Shown here in pieces: positions 38,496 to 48,068 of a DNA stretch of 62,501 bases. Within the stretch, counting starts at the first letter, position 1. The number at the start of each line of letters is the position of its first letter. Origin of the DNA: Candidatus Poseidoniaceae archaeon. Its GTDB lineage: Archaea > Thermoplasmatota > Poseidoniia > Poseidoniales > Poseidoniaceae. Both the position numbers and the translations under genes were made by a program. The stretch lies in the NCBI GenBank assembly GCA_949373075.1, contig CASIBX010000011.1, positions 1 through 62,501 of the forward strand. Reading direction: 5' to 3'. The notes beneath the pieces were generated by a model. The model saw only the letters and a program-made list of their open reading frames with translations, had not been told where the DNA came from and ran no database searches.

Positions 38496-40406
38496 TCATT
38501 CTCTGCGGATTAAAGCAGCGCCTAGAAGACCAATGGTTGCTAGGATTCCAGTGAATCCAGGCATTGGGTTTTCATCAGAGTAAGAATCTGCTTCTTCAGA
38601 GTGTAGACGAGGTGTGTTCCATTCTCCATCCACTTCTAGAGATGAAGTGTCAATCATTATCATATCACCTGAATTAAGTGTACCACTTTCATCCACATCG
38701 ATGAACATAACTGAGTGACCAGAGAATAAGAATGTGTCTTCTGTTACTACAATATCCGATAACTTGACTGAGTAAACATCATCTTCACAATTCATGTCAT
38801 CGTCACAGTATGCAAGAGTTACACTGTAATCATCCAAGTCTCCATGAAGGTCAACCATAGCCATAACCATGATTGTTTGCATGTCTTCCATGACATCTTC
38901 TCCATCATCATCATTCATGGCTGCCATCATGTTCTCGAATTCTGCGAAGTTCAATCCTTCGCTATTATCATCATCATACATGGAGATCATCATTGCAAGA
39001 TTTTGGTAATCTTCGTCTGACATTGGCTCTTCAGAATCATTTCCAGCATCAGACCATTCGCTTGCAGTGACTTCACCATCACCATTGGAGTCAATCATGC
39101 GGAAAATCAGTTCTGGGTCATCTTCATTGTCGCCATCATCATTCATGGCTTCCATCATTTTCTCGAATTCAGCGAAGTTCAATCCTTCGCTAGAATCATC
39201 ATCAAACATGTGCATCATTTCTTTTAGACTTTCAAAGTCTCCTTCGCCCATTGGTTCATCAGAATTATTTGCAGCATCAGACCATTCGCTTGCAGTGACT
39301 TCTCCATCACCATCAGCATCAAGCATTGCGAACATATCCTCTGGGCTAGCATCATCTCCACCATGGCGTTCTTCGACTATCATTAGTAGACCACTGCCTG
39401 AATCAGCATCGTACTGATACATAACAATGGTTTTTGAGGAATCCGCGTTGTAAATGGTGAATGCATTAGCATCACTATCGTCGATCTTACCAATGTATTC
39501 TGTACACATGTATGTGTCAGTGTCGAATTCACCATTACAATCAGATTCGTCTTCTGTTATGAAATGGTCCCAGAGTTCAGTACCGTTTACAGCTTCAATG
39601 GTTCCATAATCGCACATAGTAGTGTTATTCTCATCCGTCGAACACCCTTCATAAACCATCATTAGTGGAAGGTTGAAAGTAGAGTTGTCAAACGAGTAGT
39701 TTACATCATTGGCAGGTGTTCCGCACAACGAATCGTCTAGGTTAGAATTGTCGAATACAGACGAAAAGTCATCTGTAGAATCGATCATTGATTCATCTAC
39801 AAAGTTAACGCACTCGTAGTGAGCACGGCTATCTTCATCATTTCCATCACGGTCATCTTCACCAGATGAATACATTGAGTTTAGGTAGTCTAATTCTTCT
39901 GAACTCAAGAATGTGTCATTGTCCATATCGCTAATGTCGAACATTAGGTCGGCACCAACATCAGATGCAGACATGTCACCAAATCCATCATTTGCTAGGT
40001 CATTATTGATACAAGCAACCAATTCTTCGTAAGACACCATTGTGTCATTATCTGAGTCACAGTCTTCCATTCCACGGTCGAATGACCAGGAATTCTCTCC
40101 TGTGTGGCCGTCACCACTGTCTGAAGAGACCCACATGTAACCTGCATACTCACAATCCATCTGGTTGTCATATTCTTCTAAGACTACGTGTCTATCCATG
40201 TCGTAGCAGACCATGTCTTCTTCACGGTCTTCATCATGTCCGTCATGGTCATCCTCATCCCTGTCCATGCTAGTCCACATGTAACCTGCATCGTAACAAT
40301 CCATTTCGTCATAGATATCGACTACTTCGTGAGTATCCATGTCGTAACATACCATGTCTTCGTCCATTTCTTCTCCTTCACCATCCTCCAAGCACTGTTG
40401 CGTCAA
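38496..40406 (-). CDS. acidic EF-hand-repeat protein with C-terminal PGF-CTERM-like sorting signal (N-terminus uncertain)
   Basis: EF loops DADGDGEVTASEW, DSNGDGEVTASEW, DDDNSEGLNFAEF; C-terminus NPMPGFTGILATIGLLGAALIRRE; first codon is TTG and no signal peptide is encoded. Confidence 0.7.
   Translation of the reverse strand: MTQQCLEDGEGEEMDEDMVCYDMDTHEVVDIYDEMDCYDAGYMWTSMDRDEDDHDGHDEDREEDMVCYDMDRHVVLEEYDNQMDCEYAGYMWVSSDSGDGHTGENSWSFDRGMEDCDSDNDTMVSYEELVACINNDLANDGFGDMSASDVGADLMFDISDMDNDTFLSSEELDYLNSMYSSGEDDRDGNDEDSRAHYECVNFVDESMIDSTDDFSSVFDNSNLDDSLCGTPANDVNYSFDNSTFNLPLMMVYEGCSTDENNTTMCDYGTIEAVNGTELWDHFITEDESDCNGEFDTDTYMCTEYIGKIDDSDANAFTIYNADSSKTIVMYQYDADSGSGLLMIVEERHGGDDASPEDMFAMLDADGDGEVTASEWSDAANNSDEPMGEGDFESLKEMMHMFDDDSSEGLNFAEFEKMMEAMNDDGDNEDDPELIFRMIDSNGDGEVTASEWSDAGNDSEEPMSDEDYQNLAMMISMYDDDNSEGLNFAEFENMMAAMNDDDGEDVMEDMQTIMVMAMVDLHGDLDDYSVTLAYCDDDMNCEDDVYSVKLSDIVVTEDTFLFSGHSVMFIDVDESGTLNSGDMIMIDTSSLEVDGEWNTPRLHSEEADSYSDENPMPGFTGILATIGLLGAALIRRE
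38925..39340 (-). repeat. tandem duplication of a ~228-nt EF-hand-pair module inside the ORF
   Basis: Near-identical stretch ...agaccattcgcttgcagtgacttc(a/t)ccatcaccat... occurs at about 39052 and about 39280 (228-nt period); encoded DGDGEVTASEWSDA and SEGLNFAEFE repeat. Confidence 0.75.
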
Positions 40407-41481
40407 TTAGAATAAATGGTAGAGCAGATAGAGGTAGAGTATTGTCGACTACAGTTTCGCCGGAATTGATTAGCACAAACTTAACCCAGTTGTTCTCATC
40501 ATTAACATCCATCATACTAAATCCAGTAACTGTGAAGTCAGAAGTCGTGTAAACTTCAAGTGCACCAAATGATGCACCTTCAACATTCAGTAATCCGCTG
40601 AACATTATCTCGTCTCCGATAACTTCGTATCCAGAGAATGTTGCTGTAACTGGATTGAAGTATCCTGTGTAATCTCCTGATTCAGGATTTTCATCTTCAC
40701 CCATGCCCATATCCATGTCAGCTTGCCTTCCTGCAGTAACATCTTCATCTGAACCGTCGTCACAATCTTCATCTCCATCATTGACATAGGCAGCAGGGAC
40801 TTCGTCTCCATCATCGCAGACGAACATTTCTATCTCATTATCTTCATCTGAGCGATCTTCGCAATCATACATTCCATCATTGACCCAATCAGCAGGGATT
40901 TCTTCACCATTATCGCAGACGAACATTTCGCCGCTATCCATGTCATCTCCCATGTCCATGTCATCTCCCATGTCCATGTCCATGTCAAGTCCCATGTTCA
41001 TCATAGCGCCAAACGCTTCTAGAGTAGTTCCTTCGTGACTCATTCGAACTTGATAGTCAGTAGTTCCGTTATTGTATGAATATTGAACTTCACTTCCTGA
41101 AACAATCATATCGGAGATTAGGGTTTCTTCACCATAATTATCCTCGATAGTTACTTTCATTCCATCTGGTGTCACTACCATAGTTTCCATGTAATGCCAG
41201 GTATCGTCACCCATAACTGAAGAGACTTCCATTGAATAACCAATTGTGGAAGTTATGTTATCCATGTCTGGTCCTTCATCCATCAAATTGACGAAAGAAA
41301 CAATTCCTGCTTCAAGGTCATCTTCTAAAGCACACAAACCGCTTTCAGTAGCATTTTCATCATAATTCAAAGCGCTTTCATCATCGCAACCTACGATACT
41401 AACGATGTCATCGTCGTCTGAACTCAGACATCCAGCTAGTAGTAATAGGGCAGTCAAACATATGGCTATTGCTTTATCCAT
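40378..41481 (-). CDS. acidic lipoprotein with LDL-receptor-A-like repeats
   Basis: Lipobox LLLLAGC; GCDDESALNYDENATESGLC; two MFVCD(N/D)G(E/D)E(I/V)PA..VNDG..DC(E/D)D(R/G)SDED repeats. Confidence 0.8.
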   Translation of the reverse strand: MDKAIAICLTALLLLAGCLSSDDDDIVSIVGCDDESALNYDENATESGLCALEDDLEAGIVSFVNLMDEGPDMDNITSTIGYSMEVSSVMGDDTWHYMETMVVTPDGMKVTIEDNYGEETLISDMIVSGSEVQYSYNNGTTDYQVRMSHEGTTLEAFGAMMNMGLDMDMDMGDDMDMGDDMDSGEMFVCDNGEEIPADWVNDGMYDCEDRSDEDNEIEMFVCDDGDEVPAAYVNDGDEDCDDGSDEDVTAGRQADMDMGMGEDENPESGDYTGYFNPVTATFSGYEVIGDEIMFSGLLNVEGASFGALEVYTTSDFTVTGFSMMDVNDENNWVKFVLINSGETVVDNTLPLSALPFILIDATVLGGW

Positions 41482-41521
41482 AAACCATATGCCGTTGCGA
41501 CTCCTTAATGAAAGGTTCTAT

Positions 41522-41965
41522 TTATGAAATTGACAGCAATTCGGTACCCTGTTCTACTTGGTTTCCTTGCTGATAAAAGATTGATTCGATTACGCCGTCA
41601 GAACCTGCAGTGATTTTGTGCTCCATCTTCATCGCCTCCATTATCATCAAAGTTTCACCTGCAGAAACTGTTTGTCCAACCTTGACATGAACTTCGAGAA
41701 TCTTACCCGGCATTGGAGCAGTTAGCCCTTTGTCATCATCGGAGCCAACAGCACCAGGCTCTATCACTTCGAATTGAAGCGTGTGTCCTAAGACATGAAC
41801 CCACCACACGTCTCCAACCTTAGTAGCAGTAGCCTTGTGTTTTCTACCGTCTATCTCTAACCATAATTCATCCCCCATGTGAAGCATCATTCCTTCATGA
41901 ATGAAGGTTGAACCGTCACGTTGCGGCGAAATTTCAATTCGGTCGCCGCCGAACTTAAATTCCAT
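41522..41965 (-). CDS. biotin carboxyl carrier protein / biotinyl-domain subunit
   Basis: MPGKILEVHVKVGQTVSAGETLMIMEAMKMEHKI biotinylation motif; ATG at 41965 preceded by AGGAGG. Confidence 0.92.
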   Translation of the reverse strand: MEFKFGGDRIEISPQRDGSTFIHEGMMLHMGDELWLEIDGRKHKATATKVGDVWWVHVLGHTLQFEVIEPGAVGSDDDKGLTAPMPGKILEVHVKVGQTVSAGETLMIMEAMKMEHKITAGSDGVIESIFYQQGNQVEQGTELLSIS

Positions 41966-43452
41966 CAAGGCAACCTCCTGTTGATAGTTTGGAATGGAGA
42001 GGGAGCCACTTGAGAAGTAGCTCCAACTGAAATTGTATTGCCGTGATTATTTGATTCGCAAGCAGATGCTATCAGCAAACCAGCATCAGTGATCATTGAT
42101 TCCATGTCTGGAGTCCAACCTTCAGGCCAAAGCCTGTCGATCATATCCGTAGTAGTCCAACCATCTACAACATCTGGGTGATAACATAACTCTCTGAGAA
42201 ACCTGATATTGGTGGTACACCCCAGAATTACAAAGTCATCTAGAGCCCTGCCCATTCGTTGAAGGGCTTCGCCTCTAGATGGCGCCCAGACGATTAATTT
42301 TGCAAGCATTGGGTCATAATCCGGAGTTACATCATCCCCTTCACGAACACCGGTATCTAAGCGCACACCAGGTCCAGTTGGCGCAATAAATCGCTTCAGT
42401 TTACCAATCGCAGGAAGGAAATTGTTCGATGGGTCTTCAGCATACAACCTTACTTCAATCGCATGACCACGCATAGATAAATCACCACAACTCATCGGCT
42501 CGCCACCTGCGATTCGAAGTTGTTCTCTTACTAAATCTACACCAGTAACCATCTCGGTAACCGGATGTTCTACCTGTATTCGAGTATTCATTTCCAAAAA
42601 GAAGAACTCTCCTTTTGGAGTTACAAGGAATTCAACTGTCCCTGCGCCTTCATAATTAACAGCAGCCGCTGCTGCACACGCTGCTTGACCCATGGCTTCT
42701 CTCAATTCAGCATCTAGTGCAACGCTTGGTGATTCTTCGAAGACTTTCTGGTGTCTTCTTTGAACACTGCATTCTCTTTCTCCAAGGTGAATTGTACGCC
42801 CGTATTTGTCTGCTAAAACTTGAATTTCAATATGGCGACTTCCAGTTAGAAGTCTTTCAACATAGATTCGGTCATCACCAAATGCATTCAGGGCTTCTCT
42901 CATCGCTGCCTTTGCTTCACTCTCAAGATTTGAAGCATCGTGAACCGCACGCATTCCTTTACCACCACCACCAGATGTTGCCTTGAGTAAGAGAGGATAT
43001 CCTACGGAAGGAGCCACTGCAAGGACTTCTTCTAAACCGCCTTCGACTTCTTCACCCGGAATAACAGGCACTCCTGCAGCCCTCATGGTAATTCTTGCAG
43101 TCATTTTGTCTCCCATCTTGGTTATCGCTTCAGGAGATGGACCTACCCAAATTAATCCTGCATCCATAACCGCCTGTGCAAAATCGGCTCTTTCTGAAAG
43201 GAAACCAAAGCCAGGATGTATTGAATCGCATCTGTTCTCGATTGCTATTTTGAGAATTTGTTGTTGATTTAGGTACGTCTCACTAAGACCTTCGCCTTCT
43301 AGTTGAATGCTAATATCTGCAAGTTCAGTGAACATAGTACCGGCATCATTTGCCGCATTGATTGCAACTCCTTCGATGCCAGCTTCCTTGCAAGCTCGTA
43401 AAATCCGGCATGCAATCTCACCGCGATTGGCGACGAGAGTGCGCTTTAGCAT
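41965..43452 (-). CDS. acyl-CoA carboxylase biotin carboxylase subunit (probably methylcrotonyl-CoA carboxylase alpha)
   Basis: MLKRTLVANRGEIACRILRAC, LLKATSGGGGKGMR, FLEMNTRIQVEHPVTEMVTGVDLVREQL. Track start 43527 overlaps the enoyl-CoA hydratase gene. Confidence 0.92.
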   Translation of the reverse strand: MLKRTLVANRGEIACRILRACKEAGIEGVAINAANDAGTMFTELADISIQLEGEGLSETYLNQQQILKIAIENRCDSIHPGFGFLSERADFAQAVMDAGLIWVGPSPEAITKMGDKMTARITMRAAGVPVIPGEEVEGGLEEVLAVAPSVGYPLLLKATSGGGGKGMRAVHDASNLESEAKAAMREALNAFGDDRIYVERLLTGSRHIEIQVLADKYGRTIHLGERECSVQRRHQKVFEESPSVALDAELREAMGQAACAAAAAVNYEGAGTVEFLVTPKGEFFFLEMNTRIQVEHPVTEMVTGVDLVREQLRIAGGEPMSCGDLSMRGHAIEVRLYAEDPSNNFLPAIGKLKRFIAPTGPGVRLDTGVREGDDVTPDYDPMLAKLIVWAPSRGEALQRMGRALDDFVILGCTTNIRFLRELCYHPDVVDGWTTTDMIDRLWPEGWTPDMESMITDAGLLIASACESNNHGNTISVGATSQVAPSPFQTINRRLP

Positions 43453-43456
43453 CGAA

Positions 43457-44293
43457 TCACTCCTCTGGTTTCCAAGATGCACCGCGTTTCTCAAGGAAAG
43501 AAGAGAGACCTTCTTGTCCCTCGTCACTACCTCTCATTCGGCTAGTAAAGTCAAGTGTCCATAGTCGTAGTGATTCATCATCGCCAGACCATCGGTCAAA
43601 TCCAACAGTCAATTCTTTTGCAGCGGTAACTGCACATGGACCGGTTGAAAGAACTTCAGAGATGATATTTGAAGGGTCTAGGGAATCATCAATCGCATCG
43701 ATCATCCCAATACGTAGAGCCTCAGTAGTATCCATCCTACCAGCCAGCATTGCATGGCGGCGGAAATTTGCACTACCCATTCTACGATATACATACGGTC
43801 CAATCACAGCAGGAAGAATTCCCAATTTCCCTTCAGATAATGCAATCTTGACTCCGGAGTTACAAATCACATGGTCAAGACATGCAATCAAACCAGCACC
43901 TCCTCCTAATGCGACTCCTTGAACCAACCCAATCGTGAAACAAGGGTGTGCCCAAAGTCCGTTGAACAATGCATCCAACCTTTCCGAGTCTCTTCGGTTT
44001 TCTTCAGGAGTATTAGCTCCTGCATCTCGCATCATGTTGATGTCTGCACCAGCACAGAAGTGCTTGCCCATTCCTGCTAGTTTGAGCACTCGTAAGTAGG
44101 GTGTTCCATCATCCGATGTGAGTTGGTCTTGGACTCCAACTGAGTTCTCTGCAGTCCAACTGAACACTTCAATCAATTCTGTAATCATTTGAACATTCAA
44201 GGCATTGTATTTGTCAGGTCTAGCCAAACTTACGCTAGCAACACATCCGTCTATGTCCAATTGAATAAGTGAAGTTGCGGGTTGATTATTCAT
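43457..44293 (-). CDS. enoyl-CoA hydratase/isomerase family (candidate methylglutaconyl-CoA hydratase)
   Basis: ARPDKYNALN, GKHFCAGADINMM, GVALGGGAGLIACLDHVI; located inside the carboxylase operon. Confidence 0.88.
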   Translation of the reverse strand: MNNQPATSLIQLDIDGCVASVSLARPDKYNALNVQMITELIEVFSWTAENSVGVQDQLTSDDGTPYLRVLKLAGMGKHFCAGADINMMRDAGANTPEENRRDSERLDALFNGLWAHPCFTIGLVQGVALGGGAGLIACLDHVICNSGVKIALSEGKLGILPAVIGPYVYRRMGSANFRRHAMLAGRMDTTEALRIGMIDAIDDSLDPSNIISEVLSTGPCAVTAAKELTVGFDRWSGDDESLRLWTLDFTSRMRGSDEGQEGLSSFLEKRGASWKPEE

Positions 44294-44328
44294 GTCTAAT
44301 TCCTCAATTGCAAAAATTAAAAATCCAA

Positions 44329-45939
44329 TTACATTCTAAATACGCCAAACCGGTCATTTGGTAACTTCGCGTTTTGACTGGCAGCGATACATAATCCAAG
44401 TACATCTCTAGTGTCTCTTGGGTCAATTATCCCGTCATCCCAAATGCGGGCTGTCGAGTAATATGGACTGCCTTCTGTCTCGTACTTTTCGAGAATTGGG
44501 GCTCTGAAGTTTTCCAACTCTTCGCCATCCATTGGCTCCTTACCTTCTCTTGCCCTTTGGTCTTGTTTTACAGTTGCAAGTACATCAGCTGCTTGTGGCC
44601 CACCCATAACAGAAATCCGGCTATTAGGCCACATGAATAGGAATCTTGGATCGTATGCTCGTCCACACATGCCGTAATTTCCAGCACCGTGTGAACCGCC
44701 GATTATCACAGTAAACTTTGGAACGTTAACACAAGAAACTGCAGTTACTAACTTTGCACCATCCTTGGCAATACCACCTGCTTCATACGCCTTGCCTACC
44801 ATGAAGCCAGTAATGTTCTGTAAGAAAATTAGAGGTATTCCTCTTTGACCGCATAACTCAACAAAGTGTGCACCCTTGAGAGATGATTCAGAAAATAAAA
44901 TTCCATTATTTGCTACAATTCCGACTTTGTAGCCATGTATGTGGGCAAAACCGCAAATCAGGGTTTGGCCATATCTTGCTTTGAATTCATGGAATCTACT
45001 GCCATCAACAATCCTAGCGATTATCTCTTTGATGTCAACAGGTGTTCTGTTATCGGAAGGAATTAGTCCGAGTAAATCTTCTACATCATGGAATGGTTCA
45101 GCAGATTCGATTCTATCAAATGGTGCTAATTCTCTCGAACCTAGGTTTTCAACTACGTTGCGAACCATTCGTAGTGCTTCTGTTTCATCCTCTGCAAAGT
45201 GATCTGCCACACCGCTTTGAGCGGTGTGAACATCAGCTCCACCCAACTCTTCAGCCGTGACTTCCTCACCCGTGGCAGCCTTCACCAAAGGCGGCCCTGC
45301 TAGGAAGATTGTACCATTTCCTTTGACAATAATGGACTCATCGCTCATCGCCGGAACATATGCCCCGCCTGCAGTACAACTACCCAATACTGCAGCAACT
45401 TGAGGAATTCCATCTCCAGACATCCTTGCTTGATTACGGAAGATACGTCCAAAGTGTCCGATGTCAGGGAATACTTCATCCTGCATAGGAAGGAAAGCGC
45501 CACCTGAATCAACCAGGTATATGCATGGCAAATTGTTCTCGTGTGCTACTGTTTGCGCACGTATGTGTTTCTTGACTGTCATTGGATAGTAGGAGCCTCC
45601 TTTGACAGTAGCATCGTTAGCTACAAACAAACACTCACGACCATGAACCATACCGACTCCAGTAACGATGCCTGCACTATTAGCACGGCCATCATACAAT
45701 TCGTATGCAGCAAGTGGTGATAACTCGAGGAACGCAGTCCCCGGGTCGATGATTTTCTCGATACGCTCTCTCGCCAACATTTTGTCACGGCTTCGATGCC
45801 TTTCGACATACTTTCCACCGCCGCCCTTACTGACTAGTTCTAGCCTTTCACGAAGGGTGTCAACCAATTCCAAATTGTGAGTTCGCCTGTTTTGGAAGTC
45901 CGTATCGGCTCGGTTTACTCGTGTTGGTAACCTATCCAT
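44329..45939 (-). CDS. acyl-CoA carboxylase carboxyltransferase subunit (methylcrotonyl-CoA carboxylase beta-like)
   Basis: [55 protein letters not shown] match the MCC-beta pattern. Confidence 0.9.
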   Translation of the reverse strand: MDRLPTRVNRADTDFQNRRTHNLELVDTLRERLELVSKGGGGKYVERHRSRDKMLARERIEKIIDPGTAFLELSPLAAYELYDGRANSAGIVTGVGMVHGRECLFVANDATVKGGSYYPMTVKKHIRAQTVAHENNLPCIYLVDSGGAFLPMQDEVFPDIGHFGRIFRNQARMSGDGIPQVAAVLGSCTAGGAYVPAMSDESIIVKGNGTIFLAGPPLVKAATGEEVTAEELGGADVHTAQSGVADHFAEDETEALRMVRNVVENLGSRELAPFDRIESAEPFHDVEDLLGLIPSDNRTPVDIKEIIARIVDGSRFHEFKARYGQTLICGFAHIHGYKVGIVANNGILFSESSLKGAHFVELCGQRGIPLIFLQNITGFMVGKAYEAGGIAKDGAKLVTAVSCVNVPKFTVIIGGSHGAGNYGMCGRAYDPRFLFMWPNSRISVMGGPQAADVLATVKQDQRAREGKEPMDGEELENFRAPILEKYETEGSPYYSTARIWDDGIIDPRDTRDVLGLCIAASQNAKLPNDRFGVFRM

Positions 45940-45989
45940 AACTGCCCCTCCACACTGAGCGAAGGATGAGTTCGACTTGAATCAACCGC

Positions 45990-47267
45990 TTAGACACCCA
46001 GTATTAAACGGCCTATGTCCCTTAATCCTGGAGCCATGCCCACGATCATAACGGCTAATACAATTAGAACTCGCAAATGCTGCTGCTTTCTTTCAATACG
46101 CATTTGGGAAAACAACCAAATTATCAAAGTCACAATTGATGCTTTGACTAGGAAGAAAAGCCATGCTCCTTCTCCAAAGACATCTAAACCATTTCCAAAT
46201 TGGATAACCGCATCTGAAACAGGATGTTTCTCAGAGTACCCAAACCAATCGATCCCCACCATTGTAGCCAAACCATCACACAGTTGCCCAAATAGCATAC
46301 CTGCAACCATCGGAGTCGCAAGTATTGCTTTGGGAGTAAGCATCTCGACTGGATGTTCTGAGCGGTCAGTACTCTCCCACTCTTCCAAAGTAAGACCATC
46401 TGGAATTAATCCGACCTCATTACCTGTCAAACGTAATTGAGCTAAATCCTCTTCACCTTGGCGCCAAACTGCCCATGTTACGATAAGAGGTAATACGACT
46501 ACAACAAGAACTGGCCAAATTATCTCGTTATCTCTTGGCATCATTCCACTATCTTGAACCCAAGGAGTTGAAGCAAGTTGAGCCCAATGCCCAAGACCCA
46601 TTGTTATCAGCCCAATAGCAAATGCGAGCATTGCCCTAGGTATTGCTTGCCAATCCCATGTATTGTGAAGAACTACGGCAATCATAACCGCGCCAGCGAT
46701 TGAACCGCTAAGGACCCAAAAGTGACCGATATCGTGCTCGTGCACATTTGGTAAGACCAATAATCCGGTAAATGCAACATAAGCGAAAAGAAGCATTGAT
46801 AGCATCGAAATATGACTCTTACGACCTATGTGTCCAATCAATGCGGAAATGATTAGCCAAGCAGCTAGGTGAATATGAATCAAAGGTGAGATGAAAAGTA
46901 CATCCACACCCTCTGCAAAATAATCTGCATCTTCCATCACTCTTAGTACAGGAGCTAAAACAACCCAGGACATCAATGCCCATACCATTCTGTCATCTAC
47001 AGGTAATTGCCATTTGCGGAATAGTGCCTGGAAAACAATCACTGCAGCAACCATCGTCAAAATGTAGACCAATGTGTTAACTTTGGAATAACCTGCATCT
47101 CCGCTTTCACCAGCATCTTTGATAATAGGGTCCCAGATGTATATTTTGAAGAAATCATCCCAGAATAATTCCGGAGCAAACAGCAGACCCGCGAGTATTG
47201 TTACTGCAATTAGGCCAAATATTGCAAGAAGAATCCGCTCCCCTTTGGAGAACTCAGTATCTTCCAT
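45990..47267 (-). CDS. DUF63-like archaeal integral membrane protein
   Basis: Many TM segments; SKVNTLVYILTMVAAV and PVLRVMEDADYF resemble DUF63. Confidence 0.65.
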   Translation of the reverse strand: MEDTEFSKGERILLAIFGLIAVTILAGLLFAPELFWDDFFKIYIWDPIIKDAGESGDAGYSKVNTLVYILTMVAAVIVFQALFRKWQLPVDDRMVWALMSWVVLAPVLRVMEDADYFAEGVDVLFISPLIHIHLAAWLIISALIGHIGRKSHISMLSMLLFAYVAFTGLLVLPNVHEHDIGHFWVLSGSIAGAVMIAVVLHNTWDWQAIPRAMLAFAIGLITMGLGHWAQLASTPWVQDSGMMPRDNEIIWPVLVVVVLPLIVTWAVWRQGEEDLAQLRLTGNEVGLIPDGLTLEEWESTDRSEHPVEMLTPKAILATPMVAGMLFGQLCDGLATMVGIDWFGYSEKHPVSDAVIQFGNGLDVFGEGAWLFFLVKASIVTLIIWLFSQMRIERKQQHLRVLIVLAVMIVGMAPGLRDIGRLILGV

Positions 47268-47314
47268 AGTACGACCTCAGTCTAATTCGGGTGATGATAG
47301 TTACCCGTAATGGA

Positions 47315-48013
47315 TCACTCTTCTTCTTCAGAAACGACGCGAGGCTCGTGTACTTCGACGAATGATACCTTTCCTGCTTCAACTGCATCCCTTAGGACGG
47401 TTACTAGGCGGAACTTCTGCATTGCTGCATTAGTATCGAAAAGCATAGTTTGCGGTACGATTACCGAGATGTCATCTCCATCAAAGGATACTTCGAATCC
47501 TTCGTGGCCGGTATTAGCTTCAAGTAGGGCTGAGACTTTCTCTTCCTTGCCTTCAATGACCTTTACGATCTTGTAATCATACTTTAGAGAGCGACCAGAC
47601 ATTGGGTGATTGTAATCGATACGTGCACGGCCTGCTGCTAGGTACGATAGAGTCCCTTGACGGCCTTCAACTTGAACTGGTCCACCAATGTAAAGTGACT
47701 TAGGGTCACGAACATGGCGAAGGAGTTTATCGATTGAAATTGTTTCAATCTGCGCTGGGTCTTTTTCACCGTAAGCATCTACAGGTGCTATTTCTAATGA
47801 AATATCCTTGTCAGCTTCTGCTTCTAGTAGGCTTGCTTCAAATCCTGCTATCAGGTTTCCTGAGCCTACAACACATACTAGTGGCGTGTAATTTCGCCCC
47901 TCTTGGTGCATCTCATGTTCCTTTGCAACATCTTCTCGAGTTGTTTCAATTAAATCGCCGGACTCTGCGTTGTACAAATCGTACTCCACATGGACAATGG
48001 TTCCTTCTTCCAT
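47315..48013 (-). CDS. FKBP-type peptidyl-prolyl cis-trans isomerase (SlyD-like)
   Basis: VHVEYDLYNAESGDLIETT, VVGSGNLIAGFEASLLEAEADKDISLEIAPVDAYGEKDP. Confidence 0.88.
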   Translation of the reverse strand: MEEGTIVHVEYDLYNAESGDLIETTREDVAKEHEMHQEGRNYTPLVCVVGSGNLIAGFEASLLEAEADKDISLEIAPVDAYGEKDPAQIETISIDKLLRHVRDPKSLYIGGPVQVEGRQGTLSYLAAGRARIDYNHPMSGRSLKYDYKIVKVIEGKEEKVSALLEANTGHEGFEVSFDGDDISVIVPQTMLFDTNAAMQKFRLVTVLRDAVEAGKVSFVEVHEPRVVSEEEE

Positions 48014-48028
48014 GGTATCTCACCTATC

Positions 48029-48043
48029 GCCCCCTACGGGGGC
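48029..48043. other. GC hairpin upstream of FKBP start: GCCCCC-TAC-GGGGGC
   Basis: Perfect 6-bp inverted repeat with 3-nt loop, about 15 nt upstream of ATG 48013 (minus strand). Confidence 0.7.
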
Positions 48044-48068
48044 ATTCCGGCGACAAACCGTCCCTATT

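Noticed and set aside
39067-40415. Plus-strand ORFs 39067..39417, 40040..40273 and 40188..40415
   Set aside because: Antisense to the Asp-rich EF-hand ORF; Asp codons read in reverse give Ser/Ile/Val/His-rich artefacts.
40935-40990. Possible minisatellite (cat-gtc-catctcc runs)
   Set aside because: Explained as codon-level low complexity encoding DMDMDMGDDMDMGDDMD in the lipoprotein; not an independent repeat element.
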